Shown: positions 1 to 12,667 of the stretch, in pieces
Layout of the letters: each line of letters begins with the position of its first letter
Numbering within the stretch: position 1 is the first letter of the stretch
Assembly: GCA_920105805.1 (NCBI GenBank)
Contig: CAKKTI010000041.1
Location: 24,380-88,379, forward strand
Direction: 5' to 3'
Source of the DNA: Condylostoma magnum
Lineage: Eukaryota; Ciliophora; Heterotrichea; Heterotrichida; Condylostomatidae
DNA: 64,000 nt
Notes under the pieces: generated by a model
Databases searched by the model: none
What the model was told of the DNA's origin: nothing
The model's input: the letters and a program-made list of their open reading frames with translations, nothing else
Made by a program: the position numbers and the translations under genes

Positions 1-2
1 CT

Positions 3-2183
3 TTATAACTATCAAAACTTATCTAGAGAAGTGAAAACACTGATCTGTCGTAAAACTAGCTAATAAAAGTGTTGTACTACTATTAAAGCTGCCCAATTCC
101 AATAAACAAGTAAAATTTCATGAAATAAGCAAATAAATAGGTTAAATGGAACATAGCAAAGCCATCAGATACTTTAGTAAAACAAGTGACTACTTGCAGT
201 GAAAACCTTATATATTCTTTTTCTTAGTCAAGACTAAGGTACAAATAAAACCTTTGAATCGTGAAGCCAATGCAAGAAATAATTTTAACTAATCAAATCG
301 ATGAAATATTTGGAAAAAGGAGTTATACTCATCCTAGAATTATCCAAAAGTACCTTGAAAAGCCTCTTCTATGGAAAGTAGGAAATGATAATTACAAGTT
401 TGAATGTAAAATTTTCGTACTTGTTACTAATATTGAACCTCTGACCATTTACATACACGGCTTTTAATACTTTTAACTGGCTTAATGCAATTTTAGCTTA
501 AAAGATTTAAATCATGCGGCTCATATTATATCACGTAGTTTTAAAGCAAATTGCTCAAGCTAATAATTCTTTGAACTCCTTGCTGAGCATTATCCTGAGA
601 TGCAATGGGAACTTGAGACTATCCCACGTATTCATCATATGATAATCGAGACATTTTTAGCTCTTGTGCATCAAAATCAGCGTAATGTAGCAAAATCAGA
701 TTATAAAGCATTTGAATTTTTCCAATTTAATGTAATTTTAGATGAATAAGGGGAGCCATGATTAATATCAGTTGATTCTACCCCATTGTCAAAAGATTTT
801 CCGGATTGAGCATTGTAGAAATATGATAATATGATGCAAGAAGTGCTTTAAATTGTGCTTGAAGGTGATTATGATGACCCAATGTACAACGCATATGCTG
901 AACTAGTAAAAAATATAGATGCATACGAAGAATAATGAATATTGCTATTCAAAGCATATTATAAGGATATAATAAGTGAGAACCAAGAGGTTGAGCTATT
1001 TTTGCAGGGAACTCCTTTAAACATACCATTCGAGTAACAGTTTGATAAAGATTATATGCAATATGTGTCTACTGGAATTGTAGAAACATTTTTAAGGTAT
1101 AGTAGAGCTGCTATGATTAAATAAGATAAAATTTACTTGAGAAAGGTAAGACAATTACAATATTTTATTAAAAGATTAAACTTCAATAAAAGAGTTTTAA
1201 TAAGAAAGCAAAGAAATGCAGTTGGTATAATCTAATCTGGGTGAATAGCCTACAAGAATTATCTTAGACTCAAAAATCTAAAAAAAATATAAACTTAAGC
1301 CGTAATAAGAGGATTCATAGACAGATAATTATACAAATCTATGCTAAAACGTCTAATTAATGGTATTTTTAAAATGTTTTACAACAAAATAACCTAAAAA
1401 AGTTTAGTCTAGATATATAATAAGTAAAATAAAGCTGCTATTATAATTCAAAATAATTGAATTAGTTACAAATTGTGATACAAGTAATAAAGAATTATTG
1501 TTGCCAGATTCACTGAAGATTAAGTTTATAAGCAAGTGATTAATCATCTACTAAGTTCTGTTAAAGTAATGAGAAGACTTTAAAAAAGCATATCAATGAG
1601 ACGAATGACAAGAGTTTATAAAATTTTACGAGCTAAACTAGCTATAAAGAAAATATAATCATATTACAGCATATACAGATAAATAAAACTTGCAAGATTA
1701 GCAAAACAAAACAAAGCTGCAGTATAGATACAAAAGACCATCAGATTATTTCTGATTTTTAGAAAATTTAAGTCTATTCTAGCTGTAAATAATAGTAAAA
1801 ATTTAGCAACAACAAGAATCAAAAGAGTCATAAGGGGTAAAATATTAAGAAATTCCTTTTAACAGAAAAAATTGAATTTTTATGCTACAATTATACAGAA
1901 ATTTTGGAAACGATGAATTAGATACTAAAAGCTCCGGAATTTATTGAAGTATAACAGAGCAGCATAGAAAATTTAAAAATGATACCGATTCCATAAAAAC
2001 AAAGCTAGAATATACCAGATTAGAATGAAAAATATGATGTTGTAGTTTAAACGATAGGAAGCTTTAGAATCCCGGAAGAAGGAGTAACAGAAAGCAAAAG
2101 CAGCATCAGAAAGACTTTATTTCCCAAATCGAAGAAACTCAAGACATGATATAATGAAATTTCTAAGCAAGGTGAAGAGGTAG
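3..2183 (+). CDS. Tubulin-tyrosine-ligase-like (TTLL) protein with IQ motifs, 5' end outside window, TTL site degenerate
   Basis: The frame is open from the left edge, so the N-terminus is missing; 726 codons are visible. An ATP-grasp TTL domain is recognised by NLWIVKP (~residue 83), QKYLEKPLL and ILDEQGEPWLISVD (~245-258). Family members modify tubulin tails in cilia. Here the SRGxGI loop after WIVKP is absent, KFDxR reads KFECK and LIEVN reads LISVD, so ATP/metal binding is doubtful. Residues ~405-670 hold about six IQ-type motifs such as AAIIIQNNWISYKLW, likely calmodulin- or centrin-binding. Conserved Trp in NLWIVKP and EPWLIS is TGA. The gene ends KVKR then TAG TAA, 21 bp from the stop of the convergent neighbour. 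Glutamylase versus glycylase cannot be decided. Confidence 0.85.
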
Positions 2184-2204
2184 TAATTGTTTGCATAAAT
2201 TTAA

Positions 2205-4139
2205 CTAAAGGGATAAATTATTATTTCTGCTTGATCTGGGTTTTAATGTATAGCCTAATCTCCCAGTTATCTATGGCAACGGTTCTTGTTTACTGGGCTA
2301 CGGTGTAACTCTAGATTTTTACTCAATTTAAGCTTAATCTAAATCCCCTAAAATATCATTTACATCTTATTAGGTTAGTTTTATAGTATTTTCTATTTTC
2401 TTTCAGCATCTCTTAATCATCTCAGCTTTCTAGTACACCAAATCCTCCCTTTAAAAATAATTACTTCTATACAGTAGAGGACTAGGAGAGTAAGAAACAG
2501 TTGCTTTTATGGACTACAAAGCTGGCCTTCCTGTATTGCAACTTACACATTTCTGTTTTATCTAATAGTAGCTTTAAGGTACAGGAGATTGTACTTACCT
2601 TGAAACAAATTGCAAACTTTAGTTTTCATTATATTACTTTCTATCACTTTCCTCCTATATTTCTAATAAAGACTCAATTTGTAAAGACTCTACAATACAT
2701 GCAATCATTTTAGAGTGAGCTCTTATAAGTCCTTTGAACTTATGCTATGATGATAAGCCTTATTCAACTCTATTTATTATTTTGTTGAGTTCTAGCATAT
2801 TATCCCCCTAGAACTTTTGTATTTCTTTATTGAACGATTAGACTGTGGCTTCTATTGCTCATACAAATGTTCTAATTTCATCGTCACCGGCTTTGAATTG
2901 ATCTTTTAGTTATTTTGATTAGCCTTCAACATACTAGTATAGTTATTTCAGTTCACTATTAATCATCGCTTTGCATGTAGCAGTGATTTATTCATTCAAT
3001 TGTTCTTCCCCTATGCCTTGATTAATAGGTACATCCTCTTTATCATCCATTGCTAAAATTGTATCAGCCCTCTTATGAGTTCTTGTTATCTATACTTACT
3101 CTTATTCCTGTACTTGCTTATTATTTTTCTTCTTTTTACTCATATCTATTATTTATGTAGTTCTGGTTTCAACTTTTCCCATATCTTCCAAAATTTAATC
3201 AATGTAATTATCATAATCTAAAACAGTGCTTTCTAAGATTTGGTAATTATATGTTCTTGCTAACTTATACTCATAATTTGCCAGCTTAAGTCGTCTAGAT
3301 TAAGGCAAACTTGAATACAGAGCATCAGAAATGAGCTTTTATACTTTTATAGGAATATACTTTTATAAAATATTATCTCTTTTTAAGATCTCATCGTTAA
3401 TTTGTTTGCATTGTAGTTACATATCGATAATTTCCTACTTTAATGATTGCCTTTATACAGTATATGATTAAATATCTACCTTAGAATCCCTTACAACTTC
3501 CATTGATTTTATACTTTCTAGCACTTCTCTTCTAAGCTCATCTACTGCACTTCTTAGATAATTTATTTCAATTTGGTTAGAAGAGCCTTTTCCACTGGCT
3601 CCATTAGCAATTTCCTCAACTGTCTTTATAAACTGTATATGTTCTTTATTTTAATCTTGAAATTGTTTATCTAAAGATTTCATTGTGTCTAATAATGATT
3701 TCTGTACTTCTTTTAAATTATTAACGCTTGAATTAAGTCTCTAGTCTAGTTCAGTTACTTGTGATTCTAAATTAACTATCATTTTTGAATGATTCTACAA
3801 TTGCTTCTAATGTTCAGCGGCCCTTAATTACAAATTATAAGTATCAGTTTTTGATTCTAGCATATACTGCTTAAACTTTGTTTCAAAATTAGCCTACCAA
3901 TCTAGAATATCCTTTACAACAGTTTTTCCTGTTTTTTCATAGAAAATTTAAGCTTCAATTAACTCGATTTTTTCATTATCTTTAGATAACTTCTTCTAGA
4001 TTTTCTTTTAAACAGAGTCAGACGAGTTTAGCCTATTATAAACAATTTACAACTACTCAAATAAGATATTTCTAAGCTTAGTTTCTAAATTATACCAATC
4101 TAGCTCATTTGAGTCAATTACTTTTTCATCCTCACTCAT
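2205..4139 (-). CDS. Coiled-coil protein with C-terminal CxxC module (644 aa)
   Basis: The protein starts MSEDEKVIDS and is mostly heptad-rich, Lys/Glu/Gln-rich coiled coil to about residue 520. A C-terminal module has KCVSCNTGRPALQS then SYSPSPLLYR. The same module, KCLSCSG...QYQPSQVVF followed by a DREQLI/QREDLV segment, ends the coiled-coil gene at 30075-32300, so the two are paralogues at least there. The CxxC plus Pro-rich arrangement resembles the C-terminal end of DUF4795/QRICH2-type sperm and cilia proteins, but that link is from memory and weak. The ATG lies in TTTTATAAAAGAAAATG context. A single TAG is taken as the stop because the convergent TTLL gene ends 21 bp away. Confidence 0.75.
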
Positions 4140-4311
4140 TTTCTTTTATAGTTTAAATTTTTGATATCTTACAACTTCTACAATATGCATTAAAGCTAAT
4201 TATATATAAATTTCATCTAGACTAAGTGCAAAAAGACCCTTTATTTGCTAAATTTACGCGTATTAAATACCCACCACAAGTATTTTTCTAGTTTCTATTC
4301 ACATAATAAAA

Positions 4312-5280
4312 ATGTTAAGCAGGGCAACTCGAAACTTCACTACTCTCCTGCTAGCAGAAGTGAATTAATCTAATTTAATTGCTAACTTCTCTAGCTTAGT
4401 CAATGCAGCTTCCAACTTCCACGATTAAACTCATGTTTTAGTAGCTGGCAAAGATGTAGCCAATGCGGCTGAGTAAGCAGCAAAAATAAAGGGAGTTGAT
4501 AAGGTAATCACACTTGATAATGATCAGCTGGCCAATGGTACTGCTGATAACTTTGCTTAAGTGTTAAAGTAGATTTTTGATACGGATCAATACACTCGCT
4601 TTATGAGTTTACATACAGTATTCGGTAAGGATGTTATGCCTCGGTTTGCTGGATAAGTGGAAATCCAGCCAATTAGTGACATAACAAAAATTCACAGCAA
4701 TGACATATTCGAAAGACCTACATATGCTGGTAATGCAGTATACAAGGTTTAATAGACTTAAAATCCTAAAATTCTTACAGTAAGGCCAACTGCTTTTGAT
4801 AAGAATCCTGAACAGTCTCCCGTAGAAATAGAACAGCTTAATATAGATGTATAATATCCAAATCTAAGCACATTTGTTAAGGAAGAACTGTCATAATCAG
4901 ATAGACCCGATTTAGCATCAGCAAGTAGAATTGTAAGTGCTGGCAGAGCTATTAAGGCGCAAGAGAATTTTAAGATGATAGAAGAACTTGCAGAAGTCTT
5001 AGGTGCAGGTGTAGGAGCCACACGAGCTTCTGTTGATGCCGGATATTGCTCAAATGACTTATAAATAGGATAAACAGGTAAAATAGTAGCCCCTGAGCTA
5101 TACATTGCTATAGGAATTTCAGGAGCTATTCAACATGTAGCAGGTATGAAAGACTCAAAAACAATAGTAGCAATCAACACTGATCCTGAGGCCCCAATTT
5201 TCAGCGTTGCAGATTACGGACTTGTTGGCGATTTATTCAAAATTGTGCCAGAGTTGACAGAAAAGTTGAAGGGAAATTAG
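4312..5280 (+). CDS. ETFA: Electron transfer flavoprotein alpha subunit, mitochondrial
   Basis: A 322-aa protein, close to the ~330 aa of eukaryotic ETF-alpha. ETF-alpha/beta carries electrons from acyl-CoA dehydrogenases to ETF-QO in the mitochondrial matrix. The first ~15 residues ([15 protein letters not shown]) look like a targeting presequence. VLVAGKDV and the adenine-type alpha/beta domain follow. The FAD-binding C-terminal domain is clear: [59 protein letters not shown], and [17 protein letters not shown](L)VGD. Several conserved Gln positions are TAA or TAG. The end is TAG TTT TAG, and the next ATG on the same strand is only 10 bp after the first TAG. Confidence 0.96.
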
Positions 5281-5290
5281 TTTTAGTAAA

Positions 5291-6130
5291 ATGGATGTAC
5301 TGCCAAAATGGATTACTAAGAAAATAAGTTAAAGGAAAACCACACGTACTGTTTTTGATAGAAAATTGAAACTGTAATAAAACTATAGAAACTGTGTAAT
5401 AGCATAGCAACTTGTAAGAAATGATTTTAGTAAGAGGGGATCATCATAAGGGCTTAATCATTTAGATGGGGGATCTAATTCGCCAACTCCAAGTTCAGAC
5501 ATAAAAGTACTGTAAAATCGATATAGGACTAGATCCCTGAGCCCAGATATGCAAGATTTAAACTTTTCTAGTACTGATATGATGTAAAAACAGTATAATT
5601 TTGACAAACTTCCTAGATTGTAAAAGAAATAGCCTTTTAATTTGAAGAGGTTAGAGGTAAATTTATTGAATCGTCTATCATAAGCAAACATTCATAATGG
5701 ACAAAAGGATTAATTATACTAGGAACCTCAAGTTGGAATCATAAACAAGGATTATAAGAAAATATTAATAATGGGAGAGTAATTATATTATAAATAGTAC
5801 AGTTATCGCTATAAAATGACAGGATTATAGTATAGAGAGTTGAAATCAGCAATATTTAGATAGGATAGAAGGTTTAGGTAATTACTAGACAATAAAAGAT
5901 TTATAAAGTTAATAGATTGTATACTGGGAAAGCTATAAAAGGTTCTGAAGGTTTAAGTTATGATTTGATCAGATATTTATCAAGTGTTTTTGTAATACTA
6001 TAAAAATCTTTAATTAACGTTTAAATCATGAGAAAAATAAACACAAGAAAGCATTTATCATGTATTATAGACACTTACGAATATATAAACAATGAATTAA
6101 TATTATCAAATAAAATTGATAATAAACTAA
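5291..6130 (+). CDS. Hypothetical basic protein (~279 aa)
   Basis: Not recognised. It starts MDVLPKWITKKISQRKTTR. Visible features are a basic N-terminus, a Ser/Pro-rich stretch (GGSNSPTPSSD, RSLSPDMQDLNFSS) at residues ~60-95, and a hydrophobic, Tyr/Lys-rich C-terminal half. The frame reads through many TAA/TAG triplets; the end is placed at three consecutive TAA codons (6128-6136). It could end earlier, at TAA near 5991, so the last ~45 residues are unsure. The start lies 10 bp after the ETF-alpha stop in another frame. Confidence 0.5.
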
Positions 6131-6220
6131 TAATAAAACATTGATTTCTATCTATTCTTCACGATAATTTCGTTATATATTAAAACCTCCTAACTTGCAA
6201 GCCTTTTAAATAGGTCTAAA

Positions 6221-6481
6221 TTAACTAATAATTAAAATGTATTACCTTTAATTTAGTTATTTTTAATATAATAATATTTTACTTACATTTTGATTTATTA
6301 GTTAAACTACAAGAAAAGTAATATTATGGAGTTACTTCGAATACATAATGGGAAATCCAAGAATGAAAATACATCTCTAATCTTTTTTCAATATAACATA
6401 CAATAACTCAATACATTCGTTACATCTCATTATACTATCTATCTTTTCTCCAAATCACCCCGCTCTTTCAACATATTCCAT
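6221..6481 (-). CDS. Possible small ORF (86 aa) upstream of centrin
   Basis: In the ~390 bp between the 5291 gene and centrin, the reverse strand offers an ATG-initiated frame (MEYVERAGWFGEKIDSIMR...) with purine-first codon bias over the first ~45 codons and no recognisable domain. Its start would be 35 bp from the centrin start, matching other divergent pairs here. With no dedicated stops every frame is open, so this rests on codon pattern and spacing only. Confidence 0.25.
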
Positions 6482-6516
6482 TGGATAAGCATTCCTTTTA
6501 ACGATAATTTTAAAAT

Positions 6517-7095
6517 ATGTTAAATCCGAAACATCAGCGTAGGTAAACAGCATCAACAGCTTCTCCAGCCCGAAGTTCTCCAATAAGATGCTCCCCTGAT
6601 CGTAAATCTCCTGGAAGAATTTCACCTAGGTTTTCCCCGGACCATGATATGCGCCCAAATTTGACTAGGGAATAAAGAGCAGAGTATAAGGAACTTTTTG
6701 ACATATTAGATAATGACTAGTCTGGATATGTAGAGCCACGAGATCTTATGGAAGCAATGAAAGCGCTGGGCTTTGAGCCATAAACTTCTAGCATATATCA
6801 CATTTTTAGCTGAATCGATAGAAGCTGCTAGGGGCATATTGGGTTTGAGGCCTTTATTGATATACTAACTGACAATTATATTCATAAGGATAGAAGATCA
6901 GATGTTGATAAACTTTTCAGGCTTTTTGATGACAAAAAGTAAAATTTTTTGACAATTGAAGATTTGAAGAGTATTACTAAAGACCTAGGAGAGAATTGTA
7001 GTGAGTAGGAACTTTGAGAGATGATTAGAAGAACAGATTCTAATGGAGATGGAAGAATTACCATTGATGATTTGTACAACGTATTAACTAAATAA
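6517..7095 (+). CDS. Centrin-like EF-hand protein (192 aa)
   Basis: After a ~55-residue basic Ser/Pro-rich extension (SPARSSPIRCSPDRKSPG), RPNLTREQRAEYKELFD begins a centrin/caltractin-type four-EF-hand core. Hand 1 is DNDQSGYVEPRDL; the fourth is DSNGDGRITIDDL and looks calcium-competent. Hands 2 and 3 lack canonical acidic loop residues (DRSCQGHIGFEAF, DDKKQNFLTIEDL). The spacing and the start of the core identify the family. Centrins act at basal bodies and in contractile fibres, which heterotrichs have in abundance. Both Trp codons are TGA. The stop TAA lies 16 bp before the glycogen phosphorylase ATG on the same strand. Confidence 0.88.
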
Positions 7096-7111
7096 TTTTT
7101 TTGTATTTTAA

Positions 7112-9934
7112 ATGGCTGAGGTAGACTAATCCTAAAGAGGCGTCCAAAGACGCAGTTCAAGATTAAATTTTGAGAACCAGAAAAACTATAGACCTGAGTT
7201 CCACACTTGGATTAGAGGCGAAGAAGCTAACTAGAAGATGTGGGAGCTAATGGCAGAGTATATGGACTCCGAGCCTTTAACTATACAAAAAAGCATTGTA
7301 TCTCACGTTGAGTATACATTAGCACGTACAAGATTTAATTTTGACTCAAGAGCTTGCTACTAAGCCGCTGCCCTTTCTATCAGAGACAGACTTATAGAGT
7401 CCTGGAATGATACTTAATAACATTTTACCAGTGAGGATGCCAAGCGAGTTTATTACTTATCCTTAGAGTTTTTGATAGGAAGGCTGTTTTAGAATAATCT
7501 GGTGAATCTGAATTTAGAGTCTCGGTACAGAGATGCACTTATGGAAATGGGGTATTCTCTGGAGAATTTATATGAGGAGGAAGTTGACCCGGCTCTAGGA
7601 AATGGAGGTTTAGGCCGTCTCGCAGCCTGTTTCCTTGATTCCTTAGCTACCCTTAACTACCCGGCCTGGGGATACGGAATTCGTTATGACTACGGAATCT
7701 TTAAGTAATAAATAGTCCGAGGCTACTAAGTAGAAGTACCTGATTATTGGTTGGGTAAAAGTTATCCTTGGGAAATAGAAAGATCAGATGTTAACTATGA
7801 AGTGCATTTTGGAGGCTGGGTGAAGAAGGAAAATGTAAATGGAGTAGAAGTATCAGAATGGATTCCAGGGGAAACTGTAGTGGCTTAAGCTTATGATACA
7901 CCTATATCAGGTTTTGATACTTTCAATACAATTAATCTGAGGTTGTGGAAGTCTCGTCCTACTACAGAGTTTGACTTTAACTCGTTCAATGAAGGAAATT
8001 ATTTTAAGGCTATTGAGGCAAGGCAAAGGGCAGAGTATATCACTTCTGTGTTGTATCCTAATGACTCAACAGAAAGTGGAAAGGAGTTGAGGCTAAAACA
8101 ACAGTATTTCTTCTGTTCTGCTACCATCCAGGATATAGTTAGACGATTTCTCAAAAAAGAAAGATCGTGGGAAGAGCTCTCAGATAAAGTTGCAATCTAA
8201 TTAAACGATACTCATCCAGCTATCTCAATCCCTGAGTTACTAAGAATTCTAGTGGACATATACAGACTAGACTGGAATAAAGCCTGGAATATCTGCTATC
8301 ACGTCTTCTCATACACCAATCACACTGTAATGCCAGAAGCTCTTGAAAAATGGGGAGTAGATCTACTAGGAAGACTGTTACCTAGACACTTGGAAATAAT
8401 CTATCTAATAAATCACTACTTTATGCAATAAGTACAGACAAAGTACCAAAACAATGAGCCGGAAAAACATCAGGCTATGAGTGAAATGTCATTAGTGGAG
8501 GAAGGAGAATAAAAACGTATAAGAATGGCTAACTTATGTGTTGTTTCTAGTCATAAAGTTAACGGAGTTGCTGCCCTTCATACTTAATTGCTAAAAGATA
8601 AGATTATGTGGCGATTTGACAAATATTTCCCTAAAAAGTTCATTAATATGACCAACGGAGTCACACCACGAAGATGGATAAACTGCGCTAATTCAGAGCT
8701 AGGAAAATTGTATACAAAACATTTAGGATCATGGGATTGGCTTACTAATTTGTCATTAGTAGCCCAGTTAAATGACAAGGCTGAGGATGCTGAGTTCAGG
8801 TAAGTCTGGCAGTAGATTAAACATAATAACAAGGAAAAACTATGTGCGTGGGTTTTAAAGAACTGTGAAGTAGAAATTACACCAGATTACTTATTCGACG
8901 TAATGATCAAGAGATAACATGAGTATAAGCGATAATTGATGAACACTCTGTATATAGTTCACCGATACTTGAACTTAAAGCGAATGAGTCCATAGGACCG
9001 TTAAAACTCTGTAAAAAGAGCAATAATGATAGGAGGTAAAGCTGCCCCGGGCTACATTACCGCTAAGCGCATAATCAAGCTTTTTAACTCCATAGCCGAG
9101 GTTGTTAACAACGACCCAGAAACTAAAGACTACCTAAAAGTCGTTTTCCTTCCTAACTACTGTGTAAGTGCAGCATAGGTGATAATCCCAGCCGCTGATA
9201 TAAACCAGCAAATCTCCACTGCAGGAACAGAAGCCTCAGGTACTGGAAACATGAAGTTTGTAATGAACGGTGCTCTTATCATAGGAACCATGGATGGAGC
9301 CAATGTAGAAATAGCTGAGGAGATAGGAGAAGAGAACATGTTTATATTTGGAGCCAGGCTTAATGAGGTGGATAATATCAGAAATAGAGTCAGAAGTGGA
9401 AGAATTGGTATATGTAATGAGTTAAGAGAGGTCTTTGATGTAATTCGCAGTGGAAGATTCGGAAACTATGGAGAATTTGCATCAGTTATTGATCCTTTGG
9501 CTTCTAATAACGATTTTTACTTAGTTTGCTTTGATTTTGCACTGTTTTTAGAAGCGTAGAGGAAAGTAGATGAGGCGTATGGAGATCAGGAAAGATGGTT
9601 GAAGATGAGTATCAAAGCTGCAGTTAATATGGGAAAGTTTTCTAGCGATAGGACAATTGACTAATATGCTTCTGAGATTTGGAATCTTATGGCAGTACCT
9701 GCTCCTACTCCCTCAGAAAGTGCGTTGTCAAGAGTAAGAAGTCAGCCGCATTTAATCAATGCTTAGGAGAAGTTAGAGAAGGATAGGAAGATATAATAAG
9801 CAAGGTAGACTGGAAAATAAGAGCTAAATGAGGATCAATTGGCTGGATCGTTGAATTAAGGATAGGATGAGTAGAAGTTGCCGGTTTATGCTGGATTAGA
9901 GCCAGAGGTTGATGAAGAGAATCAATAGAATTAG
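7112..9934 (+). CDS. Glycogen phosphorylase (alpha-glucan phosphorylase, GT35)
   Basis: A 940-aa protein that releases glucose-1-phosphate from glycogen using PLP. Recognisable blocks in order are [36 protein letters not shown] (~163), [16 protein letters not shown] (~365), [12 protein letters not shown] (~488), [36 protein letters not shown] and [10 protein letters not shown] (~710-720), which contains the PLP lysine. The catalytic core ends near EIWNLM (~857). An extra ~80-residue, Gln/Glu-rich tail follows ([17 protein letters not shown]...), not usual in the family. Core Gln codons are often TAA/TAG, but every Trp I read is TGG. It ends CAA TAG AAT TAG TAA; I place the stop at the second TAG. 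The convergent gene stops 13 bp away. Confidence 0.97.
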
Positions 9935-9947
9935 TAAGATTTGTGTT

Positions 9948-11927
9948 TTAATTTCTATTAGTTATGCTATCACTTAGTATGTTAGAAGTAAAAATGTACT
10001 CTTTCCACAATGTCTCACACCTCAATTGCAGATTATGTATGATTGCTTATTAGTGTGTTTTAACATCTTCGAATTATTTGTTTTTTATCACAATCGTAGT
10101 CTTTAGATCCTTATTTACTTTAAGAAGAGTTTGCAGTTATAAGCATGTTTCTTATAATTTTTACTCTAACTCTTCATTTCTCATTATTCATTTTTCAATT
10201 TCTGGTTTTAGCATTTCTCCCTATAATAATGTTTGGTTTAAGTTTAAATTTAGATGCTATGTTTCATCTACAATAACTCTTGCTAGTTGCTTTTTATATC
10301 TCAACTCCCTTCCAATTGATTATGATAACTGTTCTTAAACGTTTTTTAAATTAGTCTCACTTACTATATTAATTTATAAGGATTTTAATCCAAAGAATAA
10401 TTAAGCTTCCAATGATTAGTTTTATGTCTTAGGAACTTACTTGCCTTTTGCAGTTTTTGGAATGTGTAGTTTCCCTTAATTTTTCTAGACGTATTGACCT
10501 ACTTAGTTTTATTAGCTTTGGTAATTCTTTCTTTCTTGTAAAATGAATGTCTATGCTTATTCTTTTAATGACGTAAGTTCAATGTTATACTAATCCTGTG
10601 ATTTAATAATTTCTTACTATTTAAGCTCTATTTACTATTGCAGATCTTTGTTTTTCCTTTTTAGCAGTTTTATGACTTGTGAGTTTTCATTTTATCCTTT
10701 TTCATTCTTATCGACGATTTTTTAAATTGTTTCGTACTTTGAGTCTAACTCACTAATTATCGTTTCATATTAAGTTTTTTCATTTACTAAATTTTCAATA
10801 TATTCGTTTAATTTTTCTTGTTATTCTAATAGTTTTACTTCTCTACCTTATTATTTCTACTTATACTTTTAAACTTTACTATACACTTTGTTCTCAACCT
10901 CTAATTTATACTCTTAAATCATTTCATTATACTGTTTATTTAACTAGTCATTTTGATCTTATAAACTTTACGCTTCATTATTTAACTTTTCTATTATTTA
11001 TGTAGCTCTATTCAGGCTTTCCTCAGTATACTGTTATTTCAAAAGCCAATTTTAGATAGCTTCTTATGTTTGGTCATCTTATAGCTGAATATTTTAAAGC
11101 TGTACAACAAGATCCTGATTGATTTCTGTTAGTTTTTTTATCCTTACATCAAATATATCCTAATCCTTTATTTATTCCTTATTTTTCTTTTCTTGATAGT
11201 ATAGTGAATAAACATTAAACTACTCGTCCTATAATTAGTCATTTATTCTTTAAAGATCTGCCAATGTGTCCTCTTACTTACTAATATATTCCTAGCACTC
11301 AGTTAATTACTGACTTAGCTTATCTATAGTCTCTATATTATTTATACAGTCTAGACAATCTTTATTTCCGTACCTATTTTTAGATGTAAGAGCTTCTACT
11401 AGAGATTAAAGTTCTTAATTTTCTTGGGATATATTACAAATGTCGTCTTAAAGCTTTAAATTTTTAATTTTTTCTTGCTCCAGTGATTTTTCACCTATTC
11501 GCTTCTATACTCAACTGGTCTCTGTAAAAGATTGTATCCCTGAATCACTTTCTTCAAGTACTTAAATCATAAACTAGTTTAATTGGCTTTGTACATCTTA
11601 GTTAAATTTCAATTATTATTCCGCCAATTTTAAATTTTTGATTATTCCTTTAAACCCTTATTATTGCTTTTAGGTTTTTTAGTTTAAAGGTTAGTTTTAA
11701 ATGCCAAACACTAGGCCTCTCTAGTTCGCTAAATCTATTATAGTATTCGACTACTGTTTTTAAATATTTTAATAAGTAAAGATCCTTTGTTTTATCTTTT
11801 AAACTTTTTTCATCAATTTCCGGCTATACTTTATCTAATACTTTTAAGAATATACGTACTTGAATCAACTGACTATTTTTTCAGTATATAATTAGTCAAT
11901 TTCATATTGAGTTTAGCTGTCTACCAT
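9948..11927 (-). CDS. Long coiled-coil protein (659 aa)
   Basis: From MVDSQTQYEIDQLYTEK to ILSDSITNRN nearly the whole protein is Gln/Lys/Glu/Asn-rich heptad sequence (for example KLTEINQDLVVQLQNIQLQ), with a short break around DCLDCINN. No catalytic or binding domain is seen. Coiled coils of this kind usually belong to the cytoskeleton, basal body or membrane tethers; nothing narrows the choice. The stop TAA is read 13 bp from the convergent glycogen phosphorylase stop. The C-terminal segment (~residues 545-659) is less repetitive and could be a small globular end. Confidence 0.7.
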
Positions 11928-12046
11928 TTTATATAAAGCAATGTTATTATGTATTGCAAAAGATGCTTGAATTTAATATAAAGAAGATTATTGGTTAGTA
12001 ACGCCATTGAACTATAAAATATGCAGAGAAATTAAACGATTTGTTA

Positions 12047-12541
12047 CTAAATTAGCTCTACTATATCTAAGCTTTCTAACTTAATATGGTACCTGTCTAA
12101 TTCTTTATCAATTACACCTTTTAATTGCAGTTGTAAAGCTTCTTTCGAGATTTAATGTTTTCCATCTATAATTTATTTTACTTATTCATTAACTACACTC
12201 GGAACTACTCGATCTAATACATCTTACCCTAACTACACATAGATTTTTTATGCATATTATTCTTAAATTTTTGACACAATTCTTAATTTTATCTCAATAT
12301 TTTAAGTCGATGATAAAGGAATAGTCTAGTTAATGTTATGCACTTTTGGCTTTAGATCTAAGAGTACCTAATGTTCTAAAAATGGGATTTTGTAATGGAA
12401 TCCTTATGTGTATATGTCTTCTTTTATTCCGTCTAATCTATTGAAAACAAGCCCTATTTATCCATGATTTACGTACCAAAATGTATTTAAACCTATATAT
12501 CCTGCACCGATTAAAATAGAGTATCTAGCAACTTTCCACAT
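12047..12541 (-). CDS. Prohibitin-like protein, short form lacking the C-terminal coiled coil (164 aa)
   Basis: The N-terminus has a membrane anchor (YSILIGAGYIGLNTFWYV) followed by the PHB-domain signature GQIGLVFNRLDGIKEDIYTQ, HYKIPFL, and IKLRIVSKIQEQYAQ. Prohibitins form ring complexes of ~270-residue subunits in the mitochondrial inner membrane. Here the reading ends at LESLDIVELI followed by TAG TAA, right where the long C-terminal helix (EAKQVAQQEAER in relatives) should begin. Only ~120 bp separate this stop from the next start, so the helix cannot lie downstream. Also missing is the usual LRVLxRP, replaced by LRIVSKI. It is either a truncated paralogue or a divergent SPFH protein. 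Confidence 0.75.
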
Positions 12542-12667
12542 TTAATAACAATGTAAAATGATTTAGGCTGTTAAGCTAAAAAGTACTAGAGAATATTTAG
12601 TAAACAAGTCATATTATTAAGCAAGTATATCTCTACAATTATATATTCTATTACATTAAATAAAAAT

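Noticed and set aside
8760-8825. 16-nt GTAAG...TAG intron in glycogen phosphorylase (near 8802)
   Set aside because: Removing it would shift the frame and delete EFRQVWQQIKHNNKE, which matches the family.
7502-9559. Glycogen phosphorylase as a broken gene or pseudogene with many in-frame stops
   Set aside because: All breaks are TAA/TAG at positions where Gln fits, and the frame and family motifs are continuous, so it is code reassignment and not decay.
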